Positions 35,758-44,305 of a DNA stretch of 64,000 bases are shown here, piece by piece. The notes beneath the pieces are model-generated. The model was given only the letters and a program-made list of their open reading frames with translations, searched no databases and was not told where the DNA came from. The stretch spans positions 1 to 64,000 of the forward strand of contig CAWGFK010000060.1 of assembly GCA_963821735.1 (NCBI GenBank), given 5' to 3'. The DNA is from Laspinema sp963821735 (lineage in GTDB: Bacteria; Cyanobacteriota; Cyanobacteriia; Cyanobacteriales; Laspinemataceae). Each line of letters begins with the position of its first letter. Position 1 is the stretch's first letter. Made by a program: the position numbers and the translations under genes.

Positions 35758-36855
35758 TTAATCTTGATCATCAGTAAATGATCCCAGACGAAACACATCC
35801 CCAAAGACTGAATCATCATTGACTATTCTCGCCCGGTCCGGGGAATCATAAACCACTAACAAAGAATTGGGTTGTCCCAAACAAGGCATAAGGGCCAAGC
35901 CTTCACCGCGATCGGTTCCTAACTTAAACGGTAAATCAAATAAAACTTTTAATTCCTTGTCATCCTGGGCAATGAGCGTATCTCCCTCCCGCTCAAATAC
36001 CCCAGTCAACCGGAACATTTTCATTCCCGCGTCTAAATCTAAAGTTGGACCCCCTAAAATAATTAGGTTTTCTCCCTCTAAACATAATTCTCGAATTCCT
36101 AACCCACTGAGATCCAAAAAATGCTTTTTATACAGTCGTTCTTCTGGGCCAATTTCTTTGAGGGTTAAAATTCCTGGTTCGCTTTCTTCGACTTCTAGTT
36201 CAATAATCACCGCCCAACCTCGCAGAACGGGACCGCGAAACCCCATAAAAATTTTAGAACCGCGAACCGCCAATCCTTCGATATCTAATCCATTTTCTTT
36301 GCTGGGAAACTGAGCGGCGATCAGTGAACCAAAATGAGCATCTTTTTTCAGAGCATCAATTAAAATATTGCCGGTTTCAGTTTTTTGCAAGGAAGCCGCA
36401 GTCAGTTGGCGATCGCCATCTAAGGGGTCCGGACAGGCTTGCACGGGAATTCCCTGTTGAATGGGAATTCTTGCTAATAAATATCGATTCGCATCAGTTT
36501 TAATTTCCGCCAGCCTGCGGATATCTTTTTCGGGATTCTTCCCTTTCGGCTTATTGCGTTTGGTACTATGAGAGCCAGTAAACCACAGGCATCCATCAGA
36601 GTAATCCATTCCTTCGATATCGATTTCATCTTCGTTATTAAATAACTCGATAAATTCTCCGATTTCAAAGGGTTGATGATTTCCATACACATAAGGTTCA
36701 ATCAGAGAAAGCCGTTCGAGGGTGAGCAATTCATCTGAACCGACCCATAAAGACCCATCTGGCGTAAAGGTAACGGCGGATAAATCGGCAACCCGTTCCT
36801 TGGTTTCAGGGTCAAATTTAAGCAGAAGTCGGCTGAGTAAAAAAGCTGGAGACAT
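35758..36855 (-). CDS. DUF3616 protein
   Basis: 365 residues with a beta-propeller-like repeat layout: LSAVTFTPDGSLWVGSDE, DIEGMDYSDGCLWFTGSHS, LDIEGLAVRGSKIFMGFRGPVLRG, LGIRELCLEGENLIILGG and FKLGTDRGEGLALMP. These match DUF3616, a cyanobacterial/proteobacterial family of unknown role that may bind or act on a small molecule. No signal peptide is apparent, so it is probably cytoplasmic. It converges on the preceding secreted-protein gene and shares the hairpin between them. Confidence 0.82.
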   Translation of the reverse strand: MSPAFLLSRLLLKFDPETKERVADLSAVTFTPDGSLWVGSDELLTLERLSLIEPYVYGNHQPFEIGEFIELFNNEDEIDIEGMDYSDGCLWFTGSHSTKRNKPKGKNPEKDIRRLAEIKTDANRYLLARIPIQQGIPVQACPDPLDGDRQLTAASLQKTETGNILIDALKKDAHFGSLIAAQFPSKENGLDIEGLAVRGSKIFMGFRGPVLRGWAVIIELEVEESEPGILTLKEIGPEERLYKKHFLDLSGLGIRELCLEGENLIILGGPTLDLDAGMKMFRLTGVFEREGDTLIAQDDKELKVLFDLPFKLGTDRGEGLALMPCLGQPNSLLVVYDSPDRARIVNDDSVFGDVFRLGSFTDDQD

Positions 36856-37494
36856 AAGAATTTAAACCGAGTTGTGTATTGTATCGTTGGGGATTGTTTG
36901 GCATTGAATGGGGTTCTCAGATGCTTAAAGGAGTACGAGCATTGAGCTTCGCTAGAAACAACGCTTCCGCTCGATGCAAGTTTACCCCGCACCGGCTTCA
37001 ATCAAGCACGGACAAAGAATGTACGCGAATAACTGTGGGAACCGTTTTATGAGATAAAAGGCAAACAGGACCAAAAACCGGGTTTCTACATCAGATTTGT
37101 TACAAAAAAAGCATCAATCTTTCAAAGAAACAAAACAAACAGGGTTCCCCATCGCATACTATAGCGGAGTTGTAGGCCGTGATGTGCTCTCTCAAAAGGT
37201 AGAAATTTAGGGGGGAATTGGCTCAAAGGTGAGGAAAAATCTGCATTTTTTTAACCGATCGCGATCGCCTGGGAGGGATGACACGCACCCCACTGCTTTA
37301 TCCTGAAATTAGAAACAGTCCTCAGTTTTCTACCCAGTCCCAGTCATTGCGATCGCCTGCCTTTTAGAGGAGGGCGCTCTTCTACCCGGACCACTGATTC
37401 TGTACCCAGTGGTCCGCAATCCCCACTCGACAAGAGGAGGAAGTCGCCGATCGCGCTGTATTCTTCCTGACAAGGGGCGATCGGCACTTGTAAT
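36856..37494. other. Intergenic region, no supported gene
   Basis: 640 bases between DUF3616 and the ABM-like gene, both on the minus strand. An imperfect inverted pair GGACCACTGATTCTG / CAGTGGTCC stands at about 37389-37415. No tRNA or conserved ORF seen. Confidence 0.35.
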
Positions 37495-37833
37495 TTACTC
37501 CACCGCCACCGACTCCGGTGCTGGAAATTCAGTACAAACGTCATAGAAACCCGTCATCGGGGGTTTGGCAAATAAATGGGAAATTTCGTTTAAAATAGCC
37601 GCATAAGCCTCACTGTGGTTAGACTCCATTGCGTCGATATCATCCCAAAAAATTACGGCAATCCCCTTATCGGTATTCGGCTGTTGCAGTAAATAAGCTC
37701 CCTTAAACCCTTGGGTGTAAGTAGAAACGGCTTTAGCATACAGTTGCTTGGCTTCTTCAAATTTACCCGGTTTGAATTCGCCGATCGCCACATAAGCATA
37801 TTTATGTCTGAGAAAATCCATAAACTCGGTCAT
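37495..37833 (-). CDS. ABM-like dimeric alpha/beta-barrel protein
   Basis: 112 residues from ATG 37833, chosen because GAGGAGG stands 6 bases upstream; the 11 residues of the longer ORF lack such a site. YAYVAIGEFKPGKFEEAKQLY, then GFKGAYLLQQPNTDKGIAVIFWDD and MESNHSEAYAAILNEI, give the beta-alpha-beta pattern of antibiotic-biosynthesis-monooxygenase-like (dimeric ferredoxin fold) proteins. Catalysis, if any, is unknown. It precedes recQ on the same strand of the chromosome but is separated by 150 bases with no sign of an operon. Confidence 0.7.
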   Translation of the reverse strand: MTEFMDFLRHKYAYVAIGEFKPGKFEEAKQLYAKAVSTYTQGFKGAYLLQQPNTDKGIAVIFWDDIDAMESNHSEAYAAILNEISHLFAKPPMTGFYDVCTEFPAPESVAVE

Positions 37834-38017
37834 GACTGCCTCCTCTGTGTCACAAAACAAATCCATAATTTAATGACAAGTAGAGTCAGAAAGCAGCAAG
37901 TTCGGACAGTGCATTACCCGACCTTGAATCTCTCCTTTCTCTCCTTTCCTTGTCTGTTTCTACCTTACCATTATTAGCACCCAGGCGCGAAAGCAACCCC
38001 CTCCATCCCTCATCCCT

Positions 38018-39911
38018 TTAAAACTCCAATTCATCCTCTATTGACTGGAGATTCCCACAGAGATTCCGTTGCCAAGCCGCCCGGACTAACCGCAGCTCAT
38101 TGTAGCTATATTTTTCCCCCAAATGTTCATAAACCGGCTTAAGCAGATTAGACCCCAACAATTGCAATGCTTGGATAATCACCTGCTGCCGTTGCACTGG
38201 AACTAAGCGGTGAATATCCACCGGCTGATCCATTTCCAGCAGTTCAATTAAATGACTTTCCACCGTTGTCTCTTTCAGATTCCGTTTCGCCGCAATTTCA
38301 GCCACACTCATCCCTTCTTGATGGGATTCTAGGGTGATGATCTGCGTCAAAGAAGGGTCAGATTTCACTACGGATTCAGGAATGGCAATCGGTGCGTTTT
38401 CCTGGAGTCCTCGTTGTTGACAGTAGGCTTGAATTTCGGTAATAAATTGCTCGCCAAATTCCGCCAATTTATACTCTCCCACCCCGGAGATTTGTTTAAA
38501 AGCCGCCAGCGATTGGGGACGTTGCTGGGCGATCGCTTTCAATGTACTATCTCCAAACACCACAAAAGGCGGAACTCCTCGCTCATTGGCAATGTCCCGG
38601 CGCAGGACGCGCAACTGCTCAAATAATGCTTCCCCGTCGGCATCCAACTCCCCAGGACTATTGCTGCTGCGATTCATCCCGACGGAAGAGAGTCCATAAG
38701 TTCGGCAATACTCGCGAATTTCTGTGACAAAGCGATCGCCATATTGGTCTACTTTATATCCCACCACTCCCGAGAGATTGCCAAATTCATCTAAAGTTTG
38801 AGGACGTTGTTGCGCCATTAATTTCAGAGTCGAATCCGCAAATACCATATAAGGGGCGACGGATTGCTCATCGGCGATTTCCTTGCGGAGCGATCGCAGG
38901 CGATCGAGCAACATTTCCACCTCGGCCTTTTTGCGATCGCGATCGGTCATTTCTGTATTCACCGGCGCTTTCGGAACCGCAATGAATACCTGCCGTTGCT
39001 TTCGCATCACCTCCCAACTGCCCTCATTTAACTTGAGAACCGAATATCCATCCGTGGTTTCTTCCACTAACCCTTGATGAATCAGCGATCGGCCCAACAT
39101 TTTCCAATCATCAGCGGTTTTATCTAATCCAATCCCATAAGTTGATAAAGTTTCATGACCATATTTTAAAACCTTCTGATTTTTAGACCCGCGTAACACA
39201 TCGATAATGTGTTTCATTCCAAACCGTTCCTTGCAGCGCGCCACACAGGAGAGGAACTTCATCGAGTCAATGGTCCAATCTTCTGTGGGGTTGGGATGTC
39301 TGCAATTATCGCAGTTTTCACAATTTCCCGGAAACCGTTCCCCAAAATACCCCAGTTGAATGGTGCGCCGACAAACGGTACTTTCTGAATAATTAATAAT
39401 TTGTCGCAACTGCTGACGGGCAATTCGTTGTTCATCTGCATCGGTTTTTTGGTCGATAATATACTCAATGGTTTTAATATCACCATAGCCAAAAAACATC
39501 GTACAATTCGCCGGTTCTCCATCCCGTCCGGCCCGTCCAGATTCTTGATAATAGCCTTCAATATTGCGGGGTAAATCATAATGCACCACAAAACGCACAT
39601 CGGGTTTATTGATACCCATCCCGAAGGCAATGGTGGCGACGATCACTTGAGCATCATCCCGAATGAAGCGCGTTTGATTGCTACTGCGTTCCTCATCGTT
39701 CATTCCGGCATGATAGGGGATGGCATCAATGCCTTCGCGCTGTAATTTATAGGCGATTTCATCCACCCGGCGACGACTGAGGCAGTAGATAATTCCTGAA
39801 CCCTTGCTTTCGCGAATCAGCTTGACTAATTCGCGATACGATTGCTTGTTTTTTTGACGAACTTCGTAATACAGGTTCGGGCGGTTAAAACTGGCGATGT
39901 GTATTTTCGGG
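38018..39911 (-). CDS. recQ: RecQ helicase, C-terminal part
   Basis: Second RecA-like domain (GSGIIYCLSRRRVDEIA, VATIAFGMGINKPDVRFV, YYQESGRAGRDGEPA), then the RecQ zinc module (CENCDNC and the Cys of STVC), the winged-helix RQC region, and two consecutive HRDC domains (LLDRLRSLRKEIADEQ and LFEQLRVLRRDIANER). A C-terminal HTH region follows (GMSVAEIAAKRNLKETTVESHL). Two HRDC copies are more than the E. coli enzyme has. RecQ unwinds DNA 3' to 5' in recombination repair. The N-terminal motor half is in the neighbouring frame. The true junction is REP followed by KIHIASFNRPNLYYE; the apparent start at 39916 is internal. Confidence 0.92.
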
Positions 39912-40556
39912 TTCACGCAGGGCCAGTTGTTGGGTAATGTCTTGCCGAACGCGATCGGTGGCGGTAGCAGTCAGGGCCATCATGGGAATTTCTGGATAGC
40001 GCTGGCGCAGCAGTTGCATTTGCCGATATTCTGGGCGGAAGTCATGGCCCCATTCCGAGACGCAATGGGCTTCATCGATCGCAAATCCACTGATTCCCAC
40101 TTGAGCGCGTACCAGGTCCATGAAGGGCAGAAATCGTTCACTCAGCAGACGTTCTGGGGCGACATAGAGGAGTTTGATTTCACCCTGGAGAATGGCTTGT
40201 TCGCGCGATCGCGTCTGTTCCCACTTCAGCGTGCTATTGAGAAAGGTACAGGCAATGCCGTTATTTTTCAGGGATTCGACTTGATCCTGCATTAAGGCAA
40301 TCAGGGGTGAAACCACCACGGTTACCCCCTTGCGGAGGAGGGCTGGGAGTTGAAAGCACAAAGACTTACCGCCCCCAGTGGGCATGACGATCAGCATATC
40401 CCGATTTTGGAGGGCGGCTTCGACGATCTCGCGCTGTCCCGGACGAAAGCTATCATGCCCAAAAAAATGCTTGAGCGATCGCTCTAACTGGTTCGGGGCA
40501 GTGGCGTTTAAGGGGCTGATGCCTGACATGGCTCGCAGTTTGTCGTTGAGTTTCAC
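39912..40556 (-). CDS. recQ: RecQ helicase, N-terminal motor half
   Basis: Contains the RecQ motif 0 (FFGHDSFRPGQREIV), Walker A (MPTGGGKSLCFQLPA), VSPLIALMQDQV, the DEAH box (AIDEAHCVSEWGHDFR) and motif III (ALTATAT). It ends prematurely after LREPENTHRQF, where the next frame continues the protein; one extra base at about 39906-39912 would fuse them. GTG 40556 or ATG 40529 may be the start. A helicase split here would separate the ATP-binding half from the rest and be inactive, so error or very recent mutation is likely. Confidence 0.92.
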
Positions 40557-40884
40557 CTTATTTTATCGGGTTACAGACCCGCATCATTCTTAAATTCTTA
40601 AATTGAGTGGGGATTTGGGGTTAATGCCCTGATCGTTGATTTTATCCGGTCACAGGGCCTGCTGGCTAGAAGTTTCGATGTAGCCTTTGCTGACAAGGAT
40701 TGGGATAAGACTTGACAGCTTGACGCTTTTCATAACTTAAGTGATGTGAGGAAAAACATGGGAACGCCTTTATTAAGGCATCCAACCACCCAGCATCGGT
40801 GGAGTCGGATGAGAATGCTCCCACCAGCCCCCCCCGACGGAACCGCTCTCAAAGGTTGGGCAACCGTTATTTGAAGGGGGTACC
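40557..40884. other. Intergenic region upstream of recQ
   Basis: About 330 bases, with no supported gene. The recQ promoter should lie here on the minus strand. Confidence 0.35.
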
Positions 40885-41076
40885 GTGATTTCTTTAGCGG
40901 CATATCGACAACGGGCGATCGACCCCAACACCTTTATCTGTCCAATCACCGGAGAACTTTGGCTAAACTCGGTTTGTGCGCGTTCTTCCACCAAACTCCA
41001 CGATAGCTGTGTCGGTTGTCCCGCAGCCAAACTGCGGTGTTTGGTAAGGGCGATCGGGATGGAAATCGAGGGTTAG
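40885..41076 (+). CDS. Possible small Cys-rich protein
   Basis: 63 residues from GTG 40885. Four to five Cys (FICPITGELW, VCARSS, DSCVGCPAAKLRC) suggest metal or disulfide binding. No family is recognised. GAAGGGGG stands upstream. It precedes a DUF427 gene on the same strand by 79 bases. Support is limited to length, Cys pattern and position; it could be a chance ORF. Confidence 0.4.
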   Translation: MISLAAYRQRAIDPNTFICPITGELWLNSVCARSSTKLHDSCVGCPAAKLRCLVRAIGMEIEG

Positions 41077-41155
41077 TTTTCCCCACAATTCACTCCACTT
41101 GCCCCGCGATCGGCCCATAATGGTGAACAGACCCTTACATCAGGAGTAACCCATT

Positions 41156-41440
41156 ATGCCCAAAGCCATCTGGAATGGAGCCATTTTAGCCGAAAGCGAT
41201 CGCTGTGAAGTTGTGGAAGGAAACCAATATTTTCCCCCTGACTCCATCAAGTCGGAATATTTCCAAGAAAGTAATACCCACACCAGTTGCCCTTGGAAGG
41301 GTCAAGCTAGTTATTACAATATTGTAGTTGAGGGTGAGGTAAACAAAGATGCCGCCTGGTACTATCCCAATGTTAAAGATGCTGCCAAGCAAATTAAAGG
41401 ATATGTCGCCTTCTGGCGTGGAGTCAAGGTAGAAGTCTAA
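41156..41440 (+). CDS. DUF427 protein
   Basis: 94 residues covering the whole DUF427 domain: PKAIWNGAILAES, VVEGNQYFPPDSI, FQESNTHTSCPWKGQASYYNI, AAWYYPNVKDAAKQIKGYVAFWRGVKVE. The small beta-rich fold is widespread; its biochemical role is not established. The conserved CPWKG and AWYYP motifs are intact. AGGAGTAA is 9 bases before the ATG. Confidence 0.93.
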   Translation: MPKAIWNGAILAESDRCEVVEGNQYFPPDSIKSEYFQESNTHTSCPWKGQASYYNIVVEGEVNKDAAWYYPNVKDAAKQIKGYVAFWRGVKVEV

Positions 41441-41497
41441 GTTGCTCTAAAGGTGTGTTCAATGAACACGCCTTTATTTTACCTGTTCTCTATTTTG

Positions 41498-41691
41498 TTC
41501 GTAGTAACGACTTCAGTCGTTCTCTTAAGTTCGTAGTAACGACTTCAGTCGTTATCTTCCTCACGTTCGTAGTAACGACTTCAGTCGTACTCTTGTTTCG
41601 TAGTAACGACTTCAGTCGTTCTCTTAAGTTCGTAGTAACGACTTCAGTCGTTATCTTCCTCACGTTCGTAGTAACGACTTCAGTCGTACTT
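41498..41691. repeat. Array of TTCGTAGTAACGACTTCAGTCGTT palindromic units
   Basis: Six direct copies of TTCGTAGTAACGACTTCAGT(CG) separated by 7-12 bases. The spacers themselves repeat (CTCTTAAG, then ATCTTCCTCACG, then CTCTTG or a relative), so the array is a duplicated three-unit block. The core AACGACTTCAGTCGTT is a near-perfect palindrome, as in REP elements. Confidence 0.92.
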
Positions 41692-41832
41692 TTTTTCATG
41701 GTTCTAGTGGCAAAACCTGGCGTTTTTTAACCTCCGCTTAATAGCTAAAATCGGTTAAAAACCAACTAAAAATACTCTTTACTAAGACTTGTAGTTTGTT
41801 GCAACGGTTGCCAAATTTTAGTGAACATGGAG

Positions 41833-42112
41833 AACGACTGAAGTCGTTACTACGAACTTTGACCAGATAACGACTGAAGTCGTTACTACGAACTTTGACC
41901 AGAGAACGACTGATACTCCATACGGTATTTAAAGGTCTATAAAAATGGATTGTAGGGGCGCAATGCTTGCGCCCACGGGCGCAAGCATTGCGCCCCTACA
42001 CATACAGCTTGACACCGCTCGTTTTTATAGACTTATCGGTATCGTATTCCGTATGAAGTCGTTACTACGAACTTTGACAAGATAACGACTGAAGTCGTTA
42101 CTACGAACATCA
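41833..42112. repeat. Inverted-orientation copies of the same palindromic unit
   Basis: Copies of AACGACTGAAGTCGTTACTA at 41836, about 41868, 41905 (interrupted) and 42083, all in opposite orientation to the 41498 array and separated by ACTTTGACCAGA-like spacers. The third copy is split by a 140-base element. Confidence 0.9.
41914..42053. mobile_element. MITE-like 140-bp element inserted in a repeat unit
   Basis: Flanked by TGA (41911-41913 and 42054-42056). Removing it and one TGA restores AACGACTGAAGTCGTT exactly. Its ends are imperfect inverted repeats sharing AAG(G)TCTATAAAAA arms and TACGG tips. The centre is the palindrome TGTAGGGGCGCAATGCTTGC and its complement. No coding capacity. 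Confidence 0.8.
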
Positions 42113-42608
42113 GAGGGATACGACTGGGGTTGGGGTGATTGATGAATGGCCCCTACTCTGAAATAGGGACTGGAGGGGTTGTTTTTGCTTTGGTAAAAAT
42201 CACTTAAATGAGAAAATGAGAGATAACTGGAGCCTTTAAGACAACCGATCGCGCCGAGGGAGGAGCCAACTCGACAAAAGTCGAAGATTTCCGGAAAAAA
42301 CCGGAGCGGCCTTGTTTGTTCAGGGGGAATTGAGGGAACCCTCATGCATAGAGCGATCGCTATCAGGAGCGCTTGTCCCGTCTTGATCGCCGTGGCATTT
42401 ACTAAGACTTTACAGAATCGCCTTATAAATTTGATATTCCTTTACCAGATTGGCTCCCTTGTCTTTCAGACTTCTCAACCAATGGTCTAAGGTAAGGATA
42501 GATTCACTCAAAGGACTTGCTATGCTTGAAGCAAAAAGGGGTCTTGTATCTACGACGACTCACTCCTAGTGTCGAAAAACATCCGTTTTAACAATCAGGT
42601 GAAGTTTC
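42113..42608. other. Leader region of the SpkB-like kinase gene
   Basis: About 500 bases without a supported ORF. One HIP1 site lies near 42353-42360. No terminator or RNA gene recognised. Confidence 0.35.
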
Positions 42609-44213
42609 ATGAGCTACTGCGTCAATCCCGCCTGTCCGGAACCTAAAAATGCCGACAATGCCATCCAGTGTCAAGCCTGTGGCTCAAATTTACTCCTGCG
42701 CGATCGCTATCGCGTACTTAAAGCATTGGGTCAAGGTGGTTTTGGAGCTACGTTTGTAGCCGTAGACGACCTATTGCCTGGAAAGCCTGTCTGCGTCATT
42801 AAGCAACTGCGCCCTGCCTCAACCTCGCCTCGGGTCCTGGATATGGCAAGGCAACTGTTTGAGCGCGAGGCGAAAACCCTAGGGAAAATCGGCAATCATC
42901 CCCAAGTCCCCAGACTGCTCGATTACTTTGAAAGCGATCGCCAATTTTATTTAGTTCAGGAATATGTGGGCGGTCAAACCCTCAAACAAGAAACCAAGCG
43001 CAATGGACCTTTTACCGAATTTGCGGTCAAACAATTTCTGCGGGAAATCCTGCCCTTGGTCAAATATCTGCACGATAATGAAGTCATCCATCGGGATATC
43101 AAACCCGCCAATATCATTCGCCGGGACGTGGATAATCAGTTGGTTCTGATTGACTTTGGGGCAGTCAAGGACCAAGTGAGTCAAACCGCACTACTCAACG
43201 CCAATCCCACCGGAGAAACCGCCTTTACCTCCTTTGCGATCGGGACCCCGGGTTTTGCCCCTCAAGAACAAATGGCATTGCGCCCGGTGTATGCCAGCGA
43301 TATCTATGCCGTGGGAGCCACTTGCCTGTATCTACTCACCGGCAAATCCCCCAAACATTTCGACTATGACCCCATGACAACCGAACTGATCTGGCGTCCC
43401 TACGTTTATGTCAGTGATAGTTTTGCAGCAGTCCTGGAAAAAATGTTGGCAGCTTCCGTGCGCGATCGCTACCAAAGCCCAGAAGAAGCCCTCCGCGCCC
43501 TGGATGTAGAATCCCACAGTCAAACCCTTTCCGAAGGACTCTCGACGCGACGCAAAGACATACCCCAGCCCGAAGAAGAAACCCGACTCGAAGACAAAAA
43601 AAACCGCGCCTTATCCCCTGCCGCCCGGGAAGTCGAGTTGCTACGAACACGCCGCGCCAATCAAAAGGCCAAAGCCGCCAGTCGCGGGGCCACCGCCCTC
43701 AATTCAGGAATGAATTCTACTCCCGGTATGGCAACGAGCTTTCGCACCCAAACTTTAGCCGCCTCCACCGTTGCCAGTGATGGCATCTTAGATGCCAAAG
43801 CCGTTCGCCTCGCCTATGGCAAAGGCAGACGAGACTTTGGCGACTGCAATCTCACCGGGTTAGATTTGCGGTCCTCTACCCTATCCGGCACTAATTTTTA
43901 TGACGCCAAGCTCAATCGCGTCAACTTCCAAGGATCCGACCTCACCAGTGCCAACTTCGGACGCGCTAGTTTAGTCAAAGCTTGTCTGCGGGATAGCAAT
44001 TTAACGAAAGCCTATTTTGTTAATGCCAATTTAGAAGGCGCAGATCTGCGAGGGGCCGACTTGATGGAAGCCTCCTTTACCCAAGCTAACCTGCGCGGGG
44101 CCAATCTCTGCGGGGCCAACCTCACCGGGGCCAGAATTAGCGAAGCCCAACTGGCAATGGCACGCACCAACTGGCTGACGATTAAACCCAATGGCAAACG
44201 GGGAATCTTTTAG
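42609..44213 (+). CDS. SpkB-like Ser/Thr protein kinase with pentapeptide repeats
   Basis: 534 residues. An N-terminal 4-Cys zinc ribbon (YCVNPACPEP and QCQACGS) is followed by a Hanks-type kinase: P-loop LGQGGFGATFVA, catalytic Lys in VIKQL, HRD loop VIHRDIKPANII and DFG in LIDFGAV, with APQEQ as the APE equivalent. A linker rich in Arg/Lys/Ala follows. The C-terminal pentapeptide repeats (from DFGDCNLTGLDL through ANLEGADLRGADL to GANLTGARI) form a square helix for protein contacts. The layout matches the SpkB class of cyanobacteria, linked to oxidative stress and motility in Synechocystis. All catalytic residues are present. It opens a stretch of signalling genes with the PP2C and FHA-kinase downstream. 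Confidence 0.93.
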   Translation: MSYCVNPACPEPKNADNAIQCQACGSNLLLRDRYRVLKALGQGGFGATFVAVDDLLPGKPVCVIKQLRPASTSPRVLDMARQLFEREAKTLGKIGNHPQVPRLLDYFESDRQFYLVQEYVGGQTLKQETKRNGPFTEFAVKQFLREILPLVKYLHDNEVIHRDIKPANIIRRDVDNQLVLIDFGAVKDQVSQTALLNANPTGETAFTSFAIGTPGFAPQEQMALRPVYASDIYAVGATCLYLLTGKSPKHFDYDPMTTELIWRPYVYVSDSFAAVLEKMLAASVRDRYQSPEEALRALDVESHSQTLSEGLSTRRKDIPQPEEETRLEDKKNRALSPAAREVELLRTRRANQKAKAASRGATALNSGMNSTPGMATSFRTQTLAASTVASDGILDAKAVRLAYGKGRRDFGDCNLTGLDLRSSTLSGTNFYDAKLNRVNFQGSDLTSANFGRASLVKACLRDSNLTKAYFVNANLEGADLRGADLMEASFTQANLRGANLCGANLTGARISEAQLAMARTNWLTIKPNGKRGIF

Positions 44214-44305
44214 CGGATTTCTAACCCAAACCCAGTTTCCACCCCTGAGTAGACCCATGCTCTTGTAAAATGAGTCAGGCTGACTTATTTTAGGCGTCCA
44301 TATCC

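Noticed and set aside
36702..37001. ORF upstream of the DUF3616 gene
   Set aside because: It overlaps the N-terminus of DUF3616 in another frame and has no start signal or recognisable domain.
41498..41691. Looks like a small CRISPR array (repeated 24-mers with spacers)
   Set aside because: Spacers are only 7-12 bases and repeat each other, the repeat is a palindromic unit found scattered elsewhere, and no cas gene is present.
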